A DNA stretch of 64,000 nt, taken from the NCBI RefSeq assembly GCF_020097835.1, contig NZ_CP083668.1:1-64000 (forward strand), given 5' to 3'. The stretch is from Haloprofundus halobius (lineage in GTDB: Archaea > Halobacteriota > Halobacteria > Halobacteriales > Haloferacaceae). Both the position numbers and the translations under genes were made by a program. Of the stretch, positions 35,354 through 45,900 are shown in pieces; positions within the stretch are counted from its first letter, which is position 1, and each line of letters begins with the position of its first letter. The notes below the pieces were generated by a model. That model searched no databases. It was not told the origin of the DNA and saw only the letters and a program-made list of their open reading frames with translations.

Positions 35354-35514
35354 TGATGCTCACCTAAGCAGATCCCCGGTTCTGATGATTCAGGACAGAG
35401 GCCGTCGGCAGAGTGGTGGTCAAGGAATACTCGGCAATCGTGCTCGAGGATGCGTTCTGGGAGTCCGACTGCCCCACAGATCTCGCACTCGGTGAGCTCC
35501 GTTCCGAGACTCAT
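35350..35514 (-). CDS. small C2H2/CxxC zinc-finger protein
   Basis: 54 aa from MSLGTELTE at 35514. CEICGAVGLPERILEHDC is a CxxC...HxC zinc finger. The ATG overlaps the preceding gene by 4 bases and its end overlaps the coiled-coil gene. A degraded relative is seen at 52508-52723 (CSVCLKVGLPKRTRVHDC). Haloarchaeal elements carry many such small zinc fingers, usually thought to be regulators. Confidence 0.7.
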   Translation of the reverse strand: MSLGTELTECEICGAVGLPERILEHDCRVFLDHHSADGLCPESSEPGICLGEHQ

Positions 35515-35705
35515 CCGAGTACACACTCCGACTTGTGGAAGCACGAGACGTCTGTGAGGACGCTACGGTCAGCCGCTTCTGCGTTACAGTGACCACAGCG
35601 GTAGTAGGTTTGGCCGCCCCGTGACTGTGGTTCGCAGAATGGTCCAGTAATCGCTACATCAACTGTGCCGGTGGTTTCAATACCGGCGCTTGCTTCGATA
35701 CTCAT
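35511..35705 (-). CDS. small zinc-finger protein, first gene of a three-gene operon
   Basis: 64 aa. YYRCGHCNAEAADRS and VSCFHKSEC give a CxxC plus CxHx3C zinc site. It starts at 35705 and ends with ATGA overlap onto the next zinc-finger gene. A divergent gene starts at 35886, so the 180 bases between them hold both promoters. Function unknown; likely nucleic-acid or protein binding. Confidence 0.65.
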   Translation of the reverse strand: MSIEASAGIETTGTVDVAITGPFCEPQSRGGQTYYRCGHCNAEAADRSVLTDVSCFHKSECVLG

Positions 35706-35885
35706 GGGTTTTCTAGCACTTCATGAGAACCCAGGTGCGGTGTTCCAGCACCGTACCACACTTTGTGATTACCCTGAGTTCTCACTCTCACATTGGTCTC
35801 CCACCACCTTAGCATTACTGAATACAGAAAGCCTTACCGTATATGGTATTGATATGGTGTTGGACGTATTCGTACCAAATGAAGT

Positions 35886-36113
35886 ATGACGATAGACTCA
35901 CAAGCAAGAAGCATGTCCGAAGGACGCGGTCTTCTAACTGAGAATGAGCGAGAGGCGATCGCTGGCCAGGCCTCTGATTCTTATAGATACAAGACACGCT
36001 CATTCCTCCGAAAGCGCCTTGACAGAGTCGCTGAAGACGTCGAAGTCCTCGCTAAGCATGATCCAGAACTTCTGGATGAACTTCGTGAAGTTGTTTGTGA
36101 AGAAACCGACTGA
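35886..36113 (+). CDS. conserved haloarchaeal 75-aa protein (SEGRGLLTENEREAI family)
   Basis: 75 aa. The core MSEGRGLLTENEREAIAG, then SDSYRYKTRSFLRKRLDRVAEDVEVL, followed by HDPELLDELREVVC, is a short helical family I recognise from many haloarchaeal plasmids and proviruses, function unknown. A TATA-like TTGATATGG (35849-35857) lies about 30 bases before the ATG at 35886, supporting that start; an internal ATG at 35910 is the alternative. The 185 bases after it hold nothing recognisable. Confidence 0.75.
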   Translation: MTIDSQARSMSEGRGLLTENEREAIAGQASDSYRYKTRSFLRKRLDRVAEDVEVLAKHDPELLDELREVVCEETD

Positions 36114-36298
36114 GTGGCTGGAATCATCTCTCCTACGCTTATCCTCAATCTACTCAGATTATTATAGGATTTGACTCAGGACACTTCCCAGCTCATTCTC
36201 TAGCTCAGATGCCTGCAGTATCGTTATCGCACTCTCACCTGTCCGTCTTAATCAGCCGCCTCCTCTGGTCGCCTCTCGAACTACCTATACCAATCTCG

Positions 36299-36493
36299 TT
36301 ACCGATTAGCGTGTTTCTCGAGGAACGCCTCAACGAGGTCGCCATCTGGGTCATACTCAATTTCTGATTCGAGGTTCAACAGCACTTTTGCAGCGAGAAT
36401 ATAGGCCTCCTCCGTCGAAATCCCGTACATCTTCCCCAGCTCTTTCATACTCCCATGAACTCCCTCAGGAATGTCTGCATTGGGCCGAGTCAT
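36299..36493 (-). CDS. small acidic helical protein
   Basis: 64 aa, with VHGSMKELGKMYGISTEEAYILAAKVLL split by short turns and an acidic end. It looks like a small DNA-binding or antitoxin-type helical protein, divergent from the conjugation module across about 125 bases, and so could regulate it. No family recognised. Confidence 0.5.
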   Translation of the reverse strand: MTRPNADIPEGVHGSMKELGKMYGISTEEAYILAAKVLLNLESEIEYDPDGDLVEAFLEKHANR

Positions 36494-36618
36494 TAGCTAA
36501 ACAATAGTGGCCATAACCAGAACAAAAGTCTTCGGGACAGTTAATCCATCAGATATCACAAATGTGGCCGATAGTTTCTAATAACGAAAGATACTATCTT
36601 CGAATAGAATACGACATA

Positions 36619-37080
36619 ATGTCTAGGAAAACAACCCTTAGAATACCTGAAGCGTCTAAAATTGCAAAGCAGACCACACGTTTCACAGCTGGGTCATCAG
36701 TTATGTCAACTTTCTTTCGGCGCACTTGTCACACGGTAGTCGCCTCTGTGGTACTGTTCGCAACTGCGAGTACAACAGTCGCTGCCCAAGAGGGAGTCGG
36801 CAATGGTATCTGTGGGACGCCACTCGCCGACACCATCAACCAAGCAGCCCCACTGGTCGTTGGGACGCTCATGATCGGCGCTGCAATTCTCTCCTACGTC
36901 CTCCACACCGCAGCCGGCTTCCCAAAGGACCCGCAAACAGTCCAGTCATTCAAAAACTGGCGTAACCGCGCTGGTATGAGCGCCGTAACGACGCCACTGT
37001 TTGCCGTCGTTATCGAGATGTTTATCGGATTCACCGGAACCTCTCTCGCAGACTGTGTCAGTCTCGTCCCCTTCTTCTAA
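36619..37080 (+). CDS. VirB2/TrbC-like pilin subunit
   Basis: 153 aa from MSRKTTLRIP at 36619; another ATG at 36703 (MSTFFRRTCHT) would give a 125-aa form. A signal-like helix (VVASVVLFATASTTVAAQ) is followed by a short mature part with two hydrophobic helices (APLVVGTLMIGAAILSYVL and TTPLFAVVIEMFIGF) and paired cysteines (ICGTPLADT, ADCVSL). Size, signal and two-helix layout are those of type IV secretion pilins. First gene of a run of plus-strand conjugation genes to 46873. Confidence 0.65.
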   Translation: MSRKTTLRIPEASKIAKQTTRFTAGSSVMSTFFRRTCHTVVASVVLFATASTTVAAQEGVGNGICGTPLADTINQAAPLVVGTLMIGAAILSYVLHTAAGFPKDPQTVQSFKNWRNRAGMSAVTTPLFAVVIEMFIGFTGTSLADCVSLVPFF

Positions 37081-37108
37081 GGGACGCTACACACCCATTC
37101 ACCACTCT

Positions 37109-38842
37109 ATGACACAGAAACCAGTCCTATCGGTGATATTCGTACTAACACTCATCGTGAGCGCTGGATTCGTCCCCATGCTCGCCGTCGCAGAAACACC
37201 GGCGAACCCACTCCAACTCGGAACACCCAGCGGGCCAACGCCTGATGGTGACGACCAAGGTGGGAATAGCACCACCGACGATGCAGGCTACTGTAGCGGT
37301 ATCGACCCTGTGAGCGGCCAGGTCTGCAATGGCGTCATTGATGCCGTCCGAGCCATCGCACAAGGATTCCTCGAGTTTTCTCGCGACGTCGCTGAATGGG
37401 CCGTTGAATTCCTCGTCTCTCGCCCAGTGCCACTTCAGGACGGTGAGATGGAACTCGTCGACCGTCCCACGAATGCACCGATGGGAACTGCATACGACAT
37501 GTGGTTCACCAAAGGACTCCCCATTGGGCTTGCCCTATGGGGTTTCGCGATGATTCTACTTCGACTCACCACAATCCTGCCAGGTGGGTCAGCTGCAGCA
37601 CACCGGAGCAAGACGCTTCGTCAGAAAGGCTGGTTCGGTTTGTTCTTCATCCTCGCCTCATGGATCTGGGCTGCCGTTGTGCTGCATCTCTCACAGGGAC
37701 TGATTCTCGCGGTCGCCCCCACTGGCGCTGACCTCGTTTCGGACCTCGGGTCAGTCGGAGGGAACGCGACTGCAGCCAGTCTGGGCATCATTCTCGTTTG
37801 GCTCTCATCTGGTGTGCTGTTCCTCTTGATTGCGCTCGTATTCGGCCTCTCGTGGGTGGCGGTGTTTGTCTTCGCCCCCGCACTCCCGATCTTCATTGCC
37901 CTCTCACTGGTCGACTTCGGGCCACTCAGCATCGTCTCGAAAGTCGGAAAGATTGGTCGTGATATGTTTGTCACCGTCGCATTTCTCCCCTTCCCAACAG
38001 CACTCGTATTGGGCTTCGGGTATCCGATCATCAACGCCGCTCGAAGCGCAATGCCTGGAGCGGCATCAATTGTCCCAGGCCTTGGCGTGTATGCACTCTT
38101 GACGCTCTGTCTGTGGGTCATCGCACTCTTATCGCCGATTATGCTGTTCATCGGCATGCGCTCAATGCGGCCGTTTTCAGCAATGGCGGCGGGCGTTCTC
38201 GGTGCCGTCTCCGCAACGAGTTTCACACGTGCATCGAACAAGCTTGGAAACGCCGGAAGTGCAGCGACGAGCGCGGCGAGTTCAGCCGCCTCCAGTCCAC
38301 GTGTAAACCCCCTAAACGGCTCACCGTTCTCCAGCGATAATGCGAGTTCGACCGCCACCGTTGGTACGACAGATACGACTCCGGCTGGTGCACTCGGGAG
38401 TGCCTCGAGTGAACTTGCCCGGAGTGATCACTCAATAACGACAAGTCTGGGTGTTTCAAGTGCGTCGGAGACATCCAGCGCTTCGCGAGAATCAGTCACC
38501 GACTCTCGGATTCCTCCGAGTGTTTCTCTCAACAAGGTCACAACACGATCGGAACTGACTAGCGATCAAAAATATCGAGCTGGGTATTTCAAGTCCAATG
38601 GTGAATTTGAGGGTGTTGGCGGTACTACCTCAGACCGAGATTGGACTCTCAACAAAGGCTACGAACGACTCAACAAGGCATACCCGAACAGAACGCTCTT
38701 GCTTCAGGGTGCTAACAACGACGAGTTTTACGACATCCGTGAAGTCGTAGCGGACGAAAGATACGGTGGTCCATACTCATACGCCCAACAGACCGCAGAG
38801 AGCCGAGAGACGGTCTTCAATACGCGGGGGCAGAACGAATGA
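37109..38842 (+). CDS. VirB6/TrbL-like polytopic channel protein
   Basis: 577 aa from MTQKPVLSVIF at 37109. Signal-like N-terminus (VIFVLTLIVSAGFVPMLAVA), then about six or seven membrane helices between residues 130 and 380 (for example GLALWGFAMILLRL, LGIILVWLSSGVLFLLIAL, VYALLTLCLWVIALLSPIML), and a Ser/Thr/Ala-rich cytoplasmic or exposed tail. This is the layout of VirB6/TrbL inner-membrane channel components of conjugation systems. The stop overlaps the next start by ATGA at 38839. Confidence 0.7.
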   Translation: MTQKPVLSVIFVLTLIVSAGFVPMLAVAETPANPLQLGTPSGPTPDGDDQGGNSTTDDAGYCSGIDPVSGQVCNGVIDAVRAIAQGFLEFSRDVAEWAVEFLVSRPVPLQDGEMELVDRPTNAPMGTAYDMWFTKGLPIGLALWGFAMILLRLTTILPGGSAAAHRSKTLRQKGWFGLFFILASWIWAAVVLHLSQGLILAVAPTGADLVSDLGSVGGNATAASLGIILVWLSSGVLFLLIALVFGLSWVAVFVFAPALPIFIALSLVDFGPLSIVSKVGKIGRDMFVTVAFLPFPTALVLGFGYPIINAARSAMPGAASIVPGLGVYALLTLCLWVIALLSPIMLFIGMRSMRPFSAMAAGVLGAVSATSFTRASNKLGNAGSAATSAASSAASSPRVNPLNGSPFSSDNASSTATVGTTDTTPAGALGSASSELARSDHSITTSLGVSSASETSSASRESVTDSRIPPSVSLNKVTTRSELTSDQKYRAGYFKSNGEFEGVGGTTSDRDWTLNKGYERLNKAYPNRTLLLQGANNDEFYDIREVVADERYGGPYSYAQQTAESRETVFNTRGQNE

Positions 38843-39888
38843 GCCACCGCGACCCCTCACGGCGAATCCTCGATGAGTTCGGAACAAGCGACGAAATCTT
38901 CGGCATTGAGATCGACTACAGCCTCAACGACCTGAAGTTGTTCATCCCCGCTGGGATTGTCTGTGGATTCATTCTCCTTGCGACACCACAGTGGCTCAAT
39001 GTCGGCGGTCTCCTTGCAGCAATTGGACTTCTCCTCGTAACTGCTGCCTTCGTATTCGTCACACCCAGTCACAAATCACCCCACGAGTGGCTAACGGACA
39101 TGATCAAATTCTCCCAAACAGAGCATACCAAAACCGCAGTCGCCGAATCGCCTGCCAAACAGCCCGATTCACTCACCCAAGTAAAACGATTCCTGCCAGT
39201 CTCGAATCTGGTTGAACGCACCGACGGAAACCTCGTTGCTGCACTCCAAGTGAGTCCAGCGAATCTCTCACTCGCAACCGATCAAGAATGGGAAGCGGTG
39301 GCCAACTCCTTCGGGAGTATGCTAAACGCACTGGATTTCGACATACAAATCCATTCAACCGCTCGCCCTGTGGAACCTGAGCGCATTACAGCCGGCTATC
39401 GCGAACGGCTTGACGACCCCGACGTCGTTGAGAACCCCGCCCTCGGAGATATCATCCGTGTCTACCGCGAGAAGTTCCCTGCGGAATTTGTGAGTCGTGG
39501 AACCTGTGTCCGTGAGTATCATATCCTCATCCCAGTGAGCATCCACGAAGTGCAATTGGCCGAGAGAGGAGCTATCTCAAAGCTCAGTACGCTCCCGGTA
39601 ATTGGTGGATGCATTCGAATACTCGGAGCAGAGAGCACACAACTCACCTACGAAGAGATCCGCGAGCGACAGAAAGAGGAAGTAGAACGTCGACTACGGG
39701 CGGTCGAAAGCGGCATCCGCGATTTAGAAGGATGTGAGGTAGAACGAGTCTCAGCTGATGAACTCGCTGCACTGCTCGAAGAGTACTGGAGTGGCGAACG
39801 AACACACTACGGGCCGAGCTCGGGACAACAGAACGAACGCATTCGCTCTGTTCCCATCGTGACCGGCACTAACTCGGGACGATTCTAA
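38839..39888 (+). CDS. VirB3/VirB4-N-like membrane-anchored conjugation protein
   Basis: 349 aa. Two adjacent membrane helices at residues 33-75 (LFIPAGIVCGFILLATPQW, VGGLLAAIGLLLVTAAFVFV), like VirB3 or the PrgI family, followed by a soluble region (RFLPVSNLVERTDGNLVAALQVSPANL) that resembles the N-terminal part of TraC/VirB4, and a C-terminal charged helix. It overlaps the VirB6-like gene and sits 2 bases before the VirB4 ATPase. The two proteins probably make one split VirB3-VirB4 unit. Confidence 0.65.
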   Translation: MSHRDPSRRILDEFGTSDEIFGIEIDYSLNDLKLFIPAGIVCGFILLATPQWLNVGGLLAAIGLLLVTAAFVFVTPSHKSPHEWLTDMIKFSQTEHTKTAVAESPAKQPDSLTQVKRFLPVSNLVERTDGNLVAALQVSPANLSLATDQEWEAVANSFGSMLNALDFDIQIHSTARPVEPERITAGYRERLDDPDVVENPALGDIIRVYREKFPAEFVSRGTCVREYHILIPVSIHEVQLAERGAISKLSTLPVIGGCIRILGAESTQLTYEEIRERQKEEVERRLRAVESGIRDLEGCEVERVSADELAALLEEYWSGERTHYGPSSGQQNERIRSVPIVTGTNSGRF

Positions 39889-39890
39889 CA

Positions 39891-41792
39891 ATGCTGAAAA
39901 CACTCATTGAGCGGTTCACCCGCCTCGAAGCTAACGATACTGAGGAGAATTTCACTCGAGTTCATGCACAGAATGTTGCACCGTCGAGCATCAAGCTTGA
40001 ATCAGAAATCACACAGACAGGTGAGCGTTGGGCGAAGACACTATTCTTCGCTGACTTTCCGGCAGCGGCAACTCCCGGCTTGCTGGATATGCTGACAACA
40101 CATCCGAGCGCCGATATCGACATCTCAATTCACGCTAGCCCCCGCGACTCAGAGCAAGCGATCAACGAGTTCGAGCGAGCGATCACCAATCTCGATGCGA
40201 CGAGACGAGAAAAAGAACTCCGTGGTGGTGCCTCACTCGGCGCAACGCAACGTCGACTCCAAGACCACAAGGAGGTCCTTGCACAGCTCACGGACGGCTC
40301 GCAGCGTGTCTTCGAGGTCGCGGTCTATCTCACGATTCGTGGGAATACGAAAAAGGAGGTCAAAGAGACGACAACCCGGTTGCAATCGGAGTTGATGAAA
40401 CAGCGTCTCGTCACGAAATCTGTCGATTACACCCAAGACAAAGGGCTTGTGAGCAATAGTCCGATTGGGAAAGACACACTTGAGCAGACGACACCAATGC
40501 TTGGGAAGGCTGCTGGTGCACTCTTTCCTTTCTCTGCTGGTACACTCATAGAGGAGAGTGGCGTACTCGTCGGGTTCCATGCGACAACGGACGCCCCAGT
40601 CGTCATGGATCGATTCGACCGCGAGAACGGATACAATATCCTTACCGCAGCGAAGATTGGGTCAGGCAAATCGTTTGGGACGAAGCTGTTGAATTTGCGC
40701 CACCTCGCTAAAGATCCGGATACGATTCTTATCATGATCGACCCGTTAGAGGGTTTCCGGAGTCTCTCTGATGCCCTCGATGGGGAACATATTGTGGTCG
40801 GGGGTACTCGAGGATTGAACCCCTTAGAAATCAAGCAGACACCAGAACGTGTACTCCGGGATGTTCCTGATATCGATCCCTTCAGTCAGCGGTTCAGTAG
40901 CGTCATGGACTTCTTTGATACGTTCTTTGCGCATGTCGGCAATGGGCTGGACAAGAAAGAGCGTGCAGTCCTTGGCACTACTGTTCGGGAAGCGTATCGC
41001 CGTAATGGAATTACATCGGATCCCTCGACACACGGCAATCCGAGCCCGACGATTCGCGATGTAATCGGTATTCTTGCTGAGATTGCCGACGATGCGGAGG
41101 CGTTTCTTGACTCGGTTGATGAGGAGGCAGCTGATCCGACCGAGCTTGAGGTTGAGAAGTGGCAAGAACGCGCTGCCGAGCTTCGGATGGCGATGCGTCC
41201 ATTCATGGGCAATGGTGAGTTCTCAAACCTTGCTGGTGAAACGGAGGTTAGCATCTCCGGTGAGAAGGTCGTCTATCTGGATCTTCAGCAGGGTGAGGCA
41301 GACCGTGAGATTGCGTTGATGATGCAATTGCTCTTCGACAGCGTCTACCAGCGAGCAAAAGAGACGGACAAGCGCGTTATTCTCGCCGTCGACGAGGCCC
41401 ATTACCTCATGGAGCATGAGGGGAGTCTACAATGGCTTGACCGCGCTACACGCCATTCTCGACACTATGATTTGAGCATCCATCTCATCACACAGGAGCT
41501 CAAGGACTTCTTCATCCACCCACGAGCAGAGACCATCGCGAACAATTGCTCGATGAAAATCCTATATCGGCTTCCAGGTCTCTCTGAGGAGAATCGTATG
41601 AAGCTCGGGCTGACGTCTCGCGAGGCAGAGTTCATTCGCAACGCAAAGCCTGGCGATCGTGACCGTGGGTACAGTCATGCGCTCGTCTCGGTAGAGGACG
41701 AAGGAACTTACCCGGTCAAAGTAACCGCATTAGAGGAAGAAGCTCAACTTATTGAGAAACCTGAAACTCAGAAACCCTTAAAGCGGGAGTGA
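39891..41792 (+). CDS. VirB4/TraC-type conjugation ATPase
   Basis: 633 aa. Walker A ILTAAKIGSGKSFGTKLL (GSGKS 257-261), Walker B VILAVDEAHYLMEH, and the VirB4 segment RHSRHYDLSIHLITQ with NNCSMKILYRLPG. It energises pilus assembly and DNA export at the cytoplasmic face of the membrane. The N-terminal 240 residues match the VirB4 N-terminal domain region. It belongs to the coupled run with VirB6-like and membrane genes, starting 2 bases after the preceding stop. Confidence 0.9.
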   Translation: MLKTLIERFTRLEANDTEENFTRVHAQNVAPSSIKLESEITQTGERWAKTLFFADFPAAATPGLLDMLTTHPSADIDISIHASPRDSEQAINEFERAITNLDATRREKELRGGASLGATQRRLQDHKEVLAQLTDGSQRVFEVAVYLTIRGNTKKEVKETTTRLQSELMKQRLVTKSVDYTQDKGLVSNSPIGKDTLEQTTPMLGKAAGALFPFSAGTLIEESGVLVGFHATTDAPVVMDRFDRENGYNILTAAKIGSGKSFGTKLLNLRHLAKDPDTILIMIDPLEGFRSLSDALDGEHIVVGGTRGLNPLEIKQTPERVLRDVPDIDPFSQRFSSVMDFFDTFFAHVGNGLDKKERAVLGTTVREAYRRNGITSDPSTHGNPSPTIRDVIGILAEIADDAEAFLDSVDEEAADPTELEVEKWQERAAELRMAMRPFMGNGEFSNLAGETEVSISGEKVVYLDLQQGEADREIALMMQLLFDSVYQRAKETDKRVILAVDEAHYLMEHEGSLQWLDRATRHSRHYDLSIHLITQELKDFFIHPRAETIANNCSMKILYRLPGLSEENRMKLGLTSREAEFIRNAKPGDRDRGYSHALVSVEDEGTYPVKVTALEEEAQLIEKPETQKPLKRE

Positions 41793-41794
41793 TC

Positions 41795-42847
41795 ATGGCT
41801 GACGAAACCCACCCACCGAACTATGATATGGTGGATATGTTCCACAAGGCCCTCGGCCGTGAGAGCAGCCATTGTGAGGTGTGTGGAAGGGTTGTTGACG
41901 GCAACGATATTGGGGATTTCAATATACTCCTGCTCGATGAAAACGTCTTCACGGCAGAGAATCACGTCGTACTTTGTCGTGACTGTGAGGTACGTGATGA
42001 CTGGAAGGAAGCCGTTCGAAAAAAGCGTGCAGCAGAGCAGCCACAGCCACCAACTTCGATTCGTGGCAAAATCCGATATCTCCCAGAAACCATCCATGAC
42101 TACGTCACCGATCCAACGGCTCGATTCCTCTTTGGACGTCGCCTCGGCGTTCTTGGAGTACTCCTTGGCGGGACACTACTTCTAATTCCCGTCATTGCTG
42201 CAGTCGTTGGCGCTCTCTTCGTCTCTCTAGATACCGGCATGCAATGGTTCGACCAGTCGATTGCAGCGCTCACGGCGATAAGCTCTGTACCGATACGGAC
42301 CCTCGCCTGGTCATCCACCGGCCTGCTTGGTGTTATCTACTTCACTCACATTGCCGAGCGTGAACGCAACGACCCTACGGGCTGGGCCGGCGAGTGGAAT
42401 CCACCGAAGTGGTACGCACTCGCTGTCTACTCCGTCATCGGGCTCTATGGTGCAGTCTCACTCATCCTCGTTGCATTCGGGGACACTCCAGTCGGTCGTC
42501 GCTTCGGAGCCCGAATCTTCTGGGTCCTCGGTTCGCTGGGGATTGCGTACCAAATTAAAGACGCACTTCGATTAGACCTCGTTCGGATGGTCTGGGAGCC
42601 CCGCCGCGAACTCTGGGAATTCCCTGCCCGATACGGATTCATCCTTGCACTCACATCGTTCGTCGTCGGCCCTCCTGCCTCACTTCCATCGTTCATCACT
42701 CCACTGCTGGCCACACTGACACCGACTGTGAGCACCGCTTACATTATCGCTCGATTGCCCCACGACCGGGTATTTCGAGACAAGTGTATCGCCGCACAGG
42801 ACCGCCTACTTGAGATCCTTCGTATTCGGAATAATGACGACAACTGA
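41795..42847 (+). CDS. zinc-knuckle polytopic membrane protein of the conjugation module
   Basis: 350 aa from ATG 41795, 2 bases after the VirB4 stop. The N-terminus carries HCEVCGR and LCRDCEV (a CxxC...CxxC zinc site, HNH-like in spacing but without confirmed catalytic residues). At least five membrane helices follow (VLGVLLGGTLLLIPVIAAVV, LAVYSVIGLYGAVSLILVAF, IFWVLGSLGIAY and others). No named family recognised. Position between VirB4 and the coupling ATPase suggests a membrane subunit of the channel. Confidence 0.65.
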   Translation: MADETHPPNYDMVDMFHKALGRESSHCEVCGRVVDGNDIGDFNILLLDENVFTAENHVVLCRDCEVRDDWKEAVRKKRAAEQPQPPTSIRGKIRYLPETIHDYVTDPTARFLFGRRLGVLGVLLGGTLLLIPVIAAVVGALFVSLDTGMQWFDQSIAALTAISSVPIRTLAWSSTGLLGVIYFTHIAERERNDPTGWAGEWNPPKWYALAVYSVIGLYGAVSLILVAFGDTPVGRRFGARIFWVLGSLGIAYQIKDALRLDLVRMVWEPRRELWEFPARYGFILALTSFVVGPPASLPSFITPLLATLTPTVSTAYIIARLPHDRVFRDKCIAAQDRLLEILRIRNNDDN

Positions 42848-42916
42848 CTCAACTCAACCGCTGCATCGCCCAAAGAACCCCTTGACTGTAGAGTCCGCTC
42901 AGAGAGGTGTTTGTAA

Positions 42917-45900
42917 GTGACTCGTGAATACATTCGGGTGACGCCCACCTCCGAAACAGTCCACACGAGCACGATACCAACTGCAATCGAGAGTCTGCAC
43001 AAACTCACAGCCGAGCAGTCCTCGTTCACACAGCAACTCAATCCCTTACACTCGAATCCACCACCGACGTTCGAGTTCCTCGTCGTGAGCGAAGGCGCTG
43101 AGGAGCCAGTTGAGTTCTACTACGGAGCCGACAAACACCTTGAGACACTTGAGGAACGCCTCACGCGAATCTATCCGTCGTCGTTCGATATCTCGCGTGA
43201 ATCCGTTGATCTCGAATCGAAACTCCTCACAGACGAGGTAACTGAGGAGGAACTGTCACCACGAGGAGTTCAGTGGCACAGTTCGAGCGTTCGCCGCAAG
43301 GATTGGATGATGCTGCTTACTCGAAGTGACACAGAGTCATCGCTCTCTGACGATGGGCCCTTGCTTCCCCTCGTCTCACTCATCGACGAACTCTCCGACG
43401 TCAAGGCACCGGTTGTCTTTCAAGTGCTCTTCCAGCGGAAGCCTGATTGGTCGTCTGCGGCCGAGAATCGGAAGCTCGACCTCCGGAATCAGACGGACAC
43501 GCTCATCGACAAAGCCGTCAGCACCGTCTTCATTGACACGCGTACGCTCGCTGAGAAAGAACAGTCTCTAAGTGACGCTACAAGGCAACGTCTCGATGAA
43601 ATTCGCGCGAAGAACCCGAAACGAACGTTCACCGTTAACCTCCGGGCGGTTGCCGTTCCACCGGCCGAGACTGATGAGGCGGCGATTGATGCACAACTCG
43701 ATGATTTGATGACCGTCTTTGACTCGATTGGTGGAGAGTTCTATGAGGTTGAGCGTGAACGGCTTCGGGACAAGGGACGTAACCATTGCTTCAGTACGCT
43801 GGACCAAGTGCTCAACCGAGAGGTCGTTACGGGCCGGGGTCGAACGACACCAGATTTCGTTTGTAATGGACGAGAACTCATGCAATTCATCACGATTCCC
43901 TCGGGAAGTGAACTCAGCGTTGAGGGTTCGCGCCGAACACGCTCCGAACAAGAGAGCCAGAATTCACTTCCCCTGCCTCACCACGACCACATGTCGAGTC
44001 TTCGCGAGGGAATGGAAATCGGGTATGCTATCGATGAGAACGGCATTCCCGAAGACGAGTCGGTGTGTATTCCGACGTCGTCACTGGTCACACACTATCT
44101 CCGGGCGGCGACGACGGGCGGTGGGAAATCGAAGGCACTACTCAACGACATCCTCTCGGCGTATGCTAACACCAGTGGGCCAGTCATTGTGCTTGACCAC
44201 AAGGGCGACGGCCTCGCGGAAAATTACATGCGTGCACACGGTCGCCGCTTTGGAATGGACGACCTCGAAGAGAACGTGCTGCACTTTACTCTTCCCGATA
44301 TCCTGCCTGGATTCTCCTTTTTTGATCTTCGCCCAGCACTCTCACGTGGCGTCCGGCGGACGGATGCTGTCAAGCGTAAAGCCGACCAGTACAGACAAAT
44401 CCTTGAACTCGTCGTGGGGAAAGACGTCTTTCGACGTGCAGTCACCTCCCCGATTCTCATTGAGTCGCTCATCAAGGCGCTGTTCGACGAGGACTATGGC
44501 CGTGAAAACGGGAGCCACCGCGAAAGTGAGGACTTCTTCGGGCACGAACAACTCGAGCACGCTTCTGATCAACTTGCGGCCGCCGGTCCACCCAACCCGG
44601 ATGAAGCGGCCTTACCGAAAACGACTGATGTCGCTGCCCAGCGCGCACTCCGTCGGAGGATCAACACCGACGCACAGTCGTTCTCAGCAACGCTTGACGG
44701 GCTTAACAACCGTCTTGCATACATTTCGCTGGACGGTAATCTCCAACGAATCTTCGACAACACTGCCCAACAGCTCGATTTGCGAGAAATCCTCGATAGT
44801 GACCAAATCATTCTGTTCGACCTCGGGGGGTTGAGCGACAAAGCAGCGAAACTGCTGACCGGACTCATTCTCGCACTGTTAGAAGACGCTCTCCGGACAC
44901 ACGAAGACGACCTGACGCGCCGTGACGACGATTACGTGGTTAACCTCATGGTTGACGAGGCGGCCTCTGTGGCCGCCTCTGACGTCCTCAACAATATGCT
45001 TGAGAAAGGACGGAGCTTCCGACTCTCGGTGGGGCTGGCGATGCAGTTCCCCGAGCAGATACAAACCGAGGGTGGCCGACGCTTGTATCTCAATCTGCTC
45101 AACAACATCGGGACGTTGCTCGTCGGGAAAATCAAGGTCGACCGCGAGCTCGCGAACGCGATGGCTCACGAGGAGTTAGACCCCGAAGCGTTCGCCAATC
45201 GGATTGGGTCGTTACCTCGGGGTGAATGGATTGCCCAACTCCCGAGTCCGACGTTCGGTGAAACGGGGCCGTACCCGTTCAACGTCAAACCACTCCCCAT
45301 ACCAGCGGGGCATCCAGAGAGCGAGGCACCACTGACGGCGTCCGAAGAACAGCGGTTCCAAGACGCCCTGTCTCGCGTACACGAGCGGACACAGCAGGAG
45401 TTCGGCGTCCCCCGCGATAACAGTCAGCCGACGGCGACAACGCCCGATGAGTTAGGTGAGTTGCTCGATGTCACTACCGATGACCTGGACGTCGCCATCG
45501 CGAAGACCGTCCGAAGCGTACAACTCCGCGAAGGAGTCCGCGACGACAATGAGTGGGTAAGTGTCAAGACAGTTGATGAGACACTGCGAAGGCTGTACGA
45601 GCGAGTCGAAGCCGAGCCACCGGACTATGAGGAACTCACCGAGATTCGCAAACGATCACGACTGCTCGACACCACGGTCGACATCGACGCCGACGAACTC
45701 ATCGTCCGACTCACAGAGGCGGGAGAAACCGAAGCCGAACCCGACACGGGCGACGTACGATCCGCCGGTGGGAGTGACCACGACGAGGCGCTCTTGGAGA
45801 CCGAACAGGCGTTATCACCGCTGGGATTCACCGTCTCGATTCTCACCCAGGATGGGAGTGAGAAACCGGACGCGAGAGCGACACACCCGAGCCTCGAAAC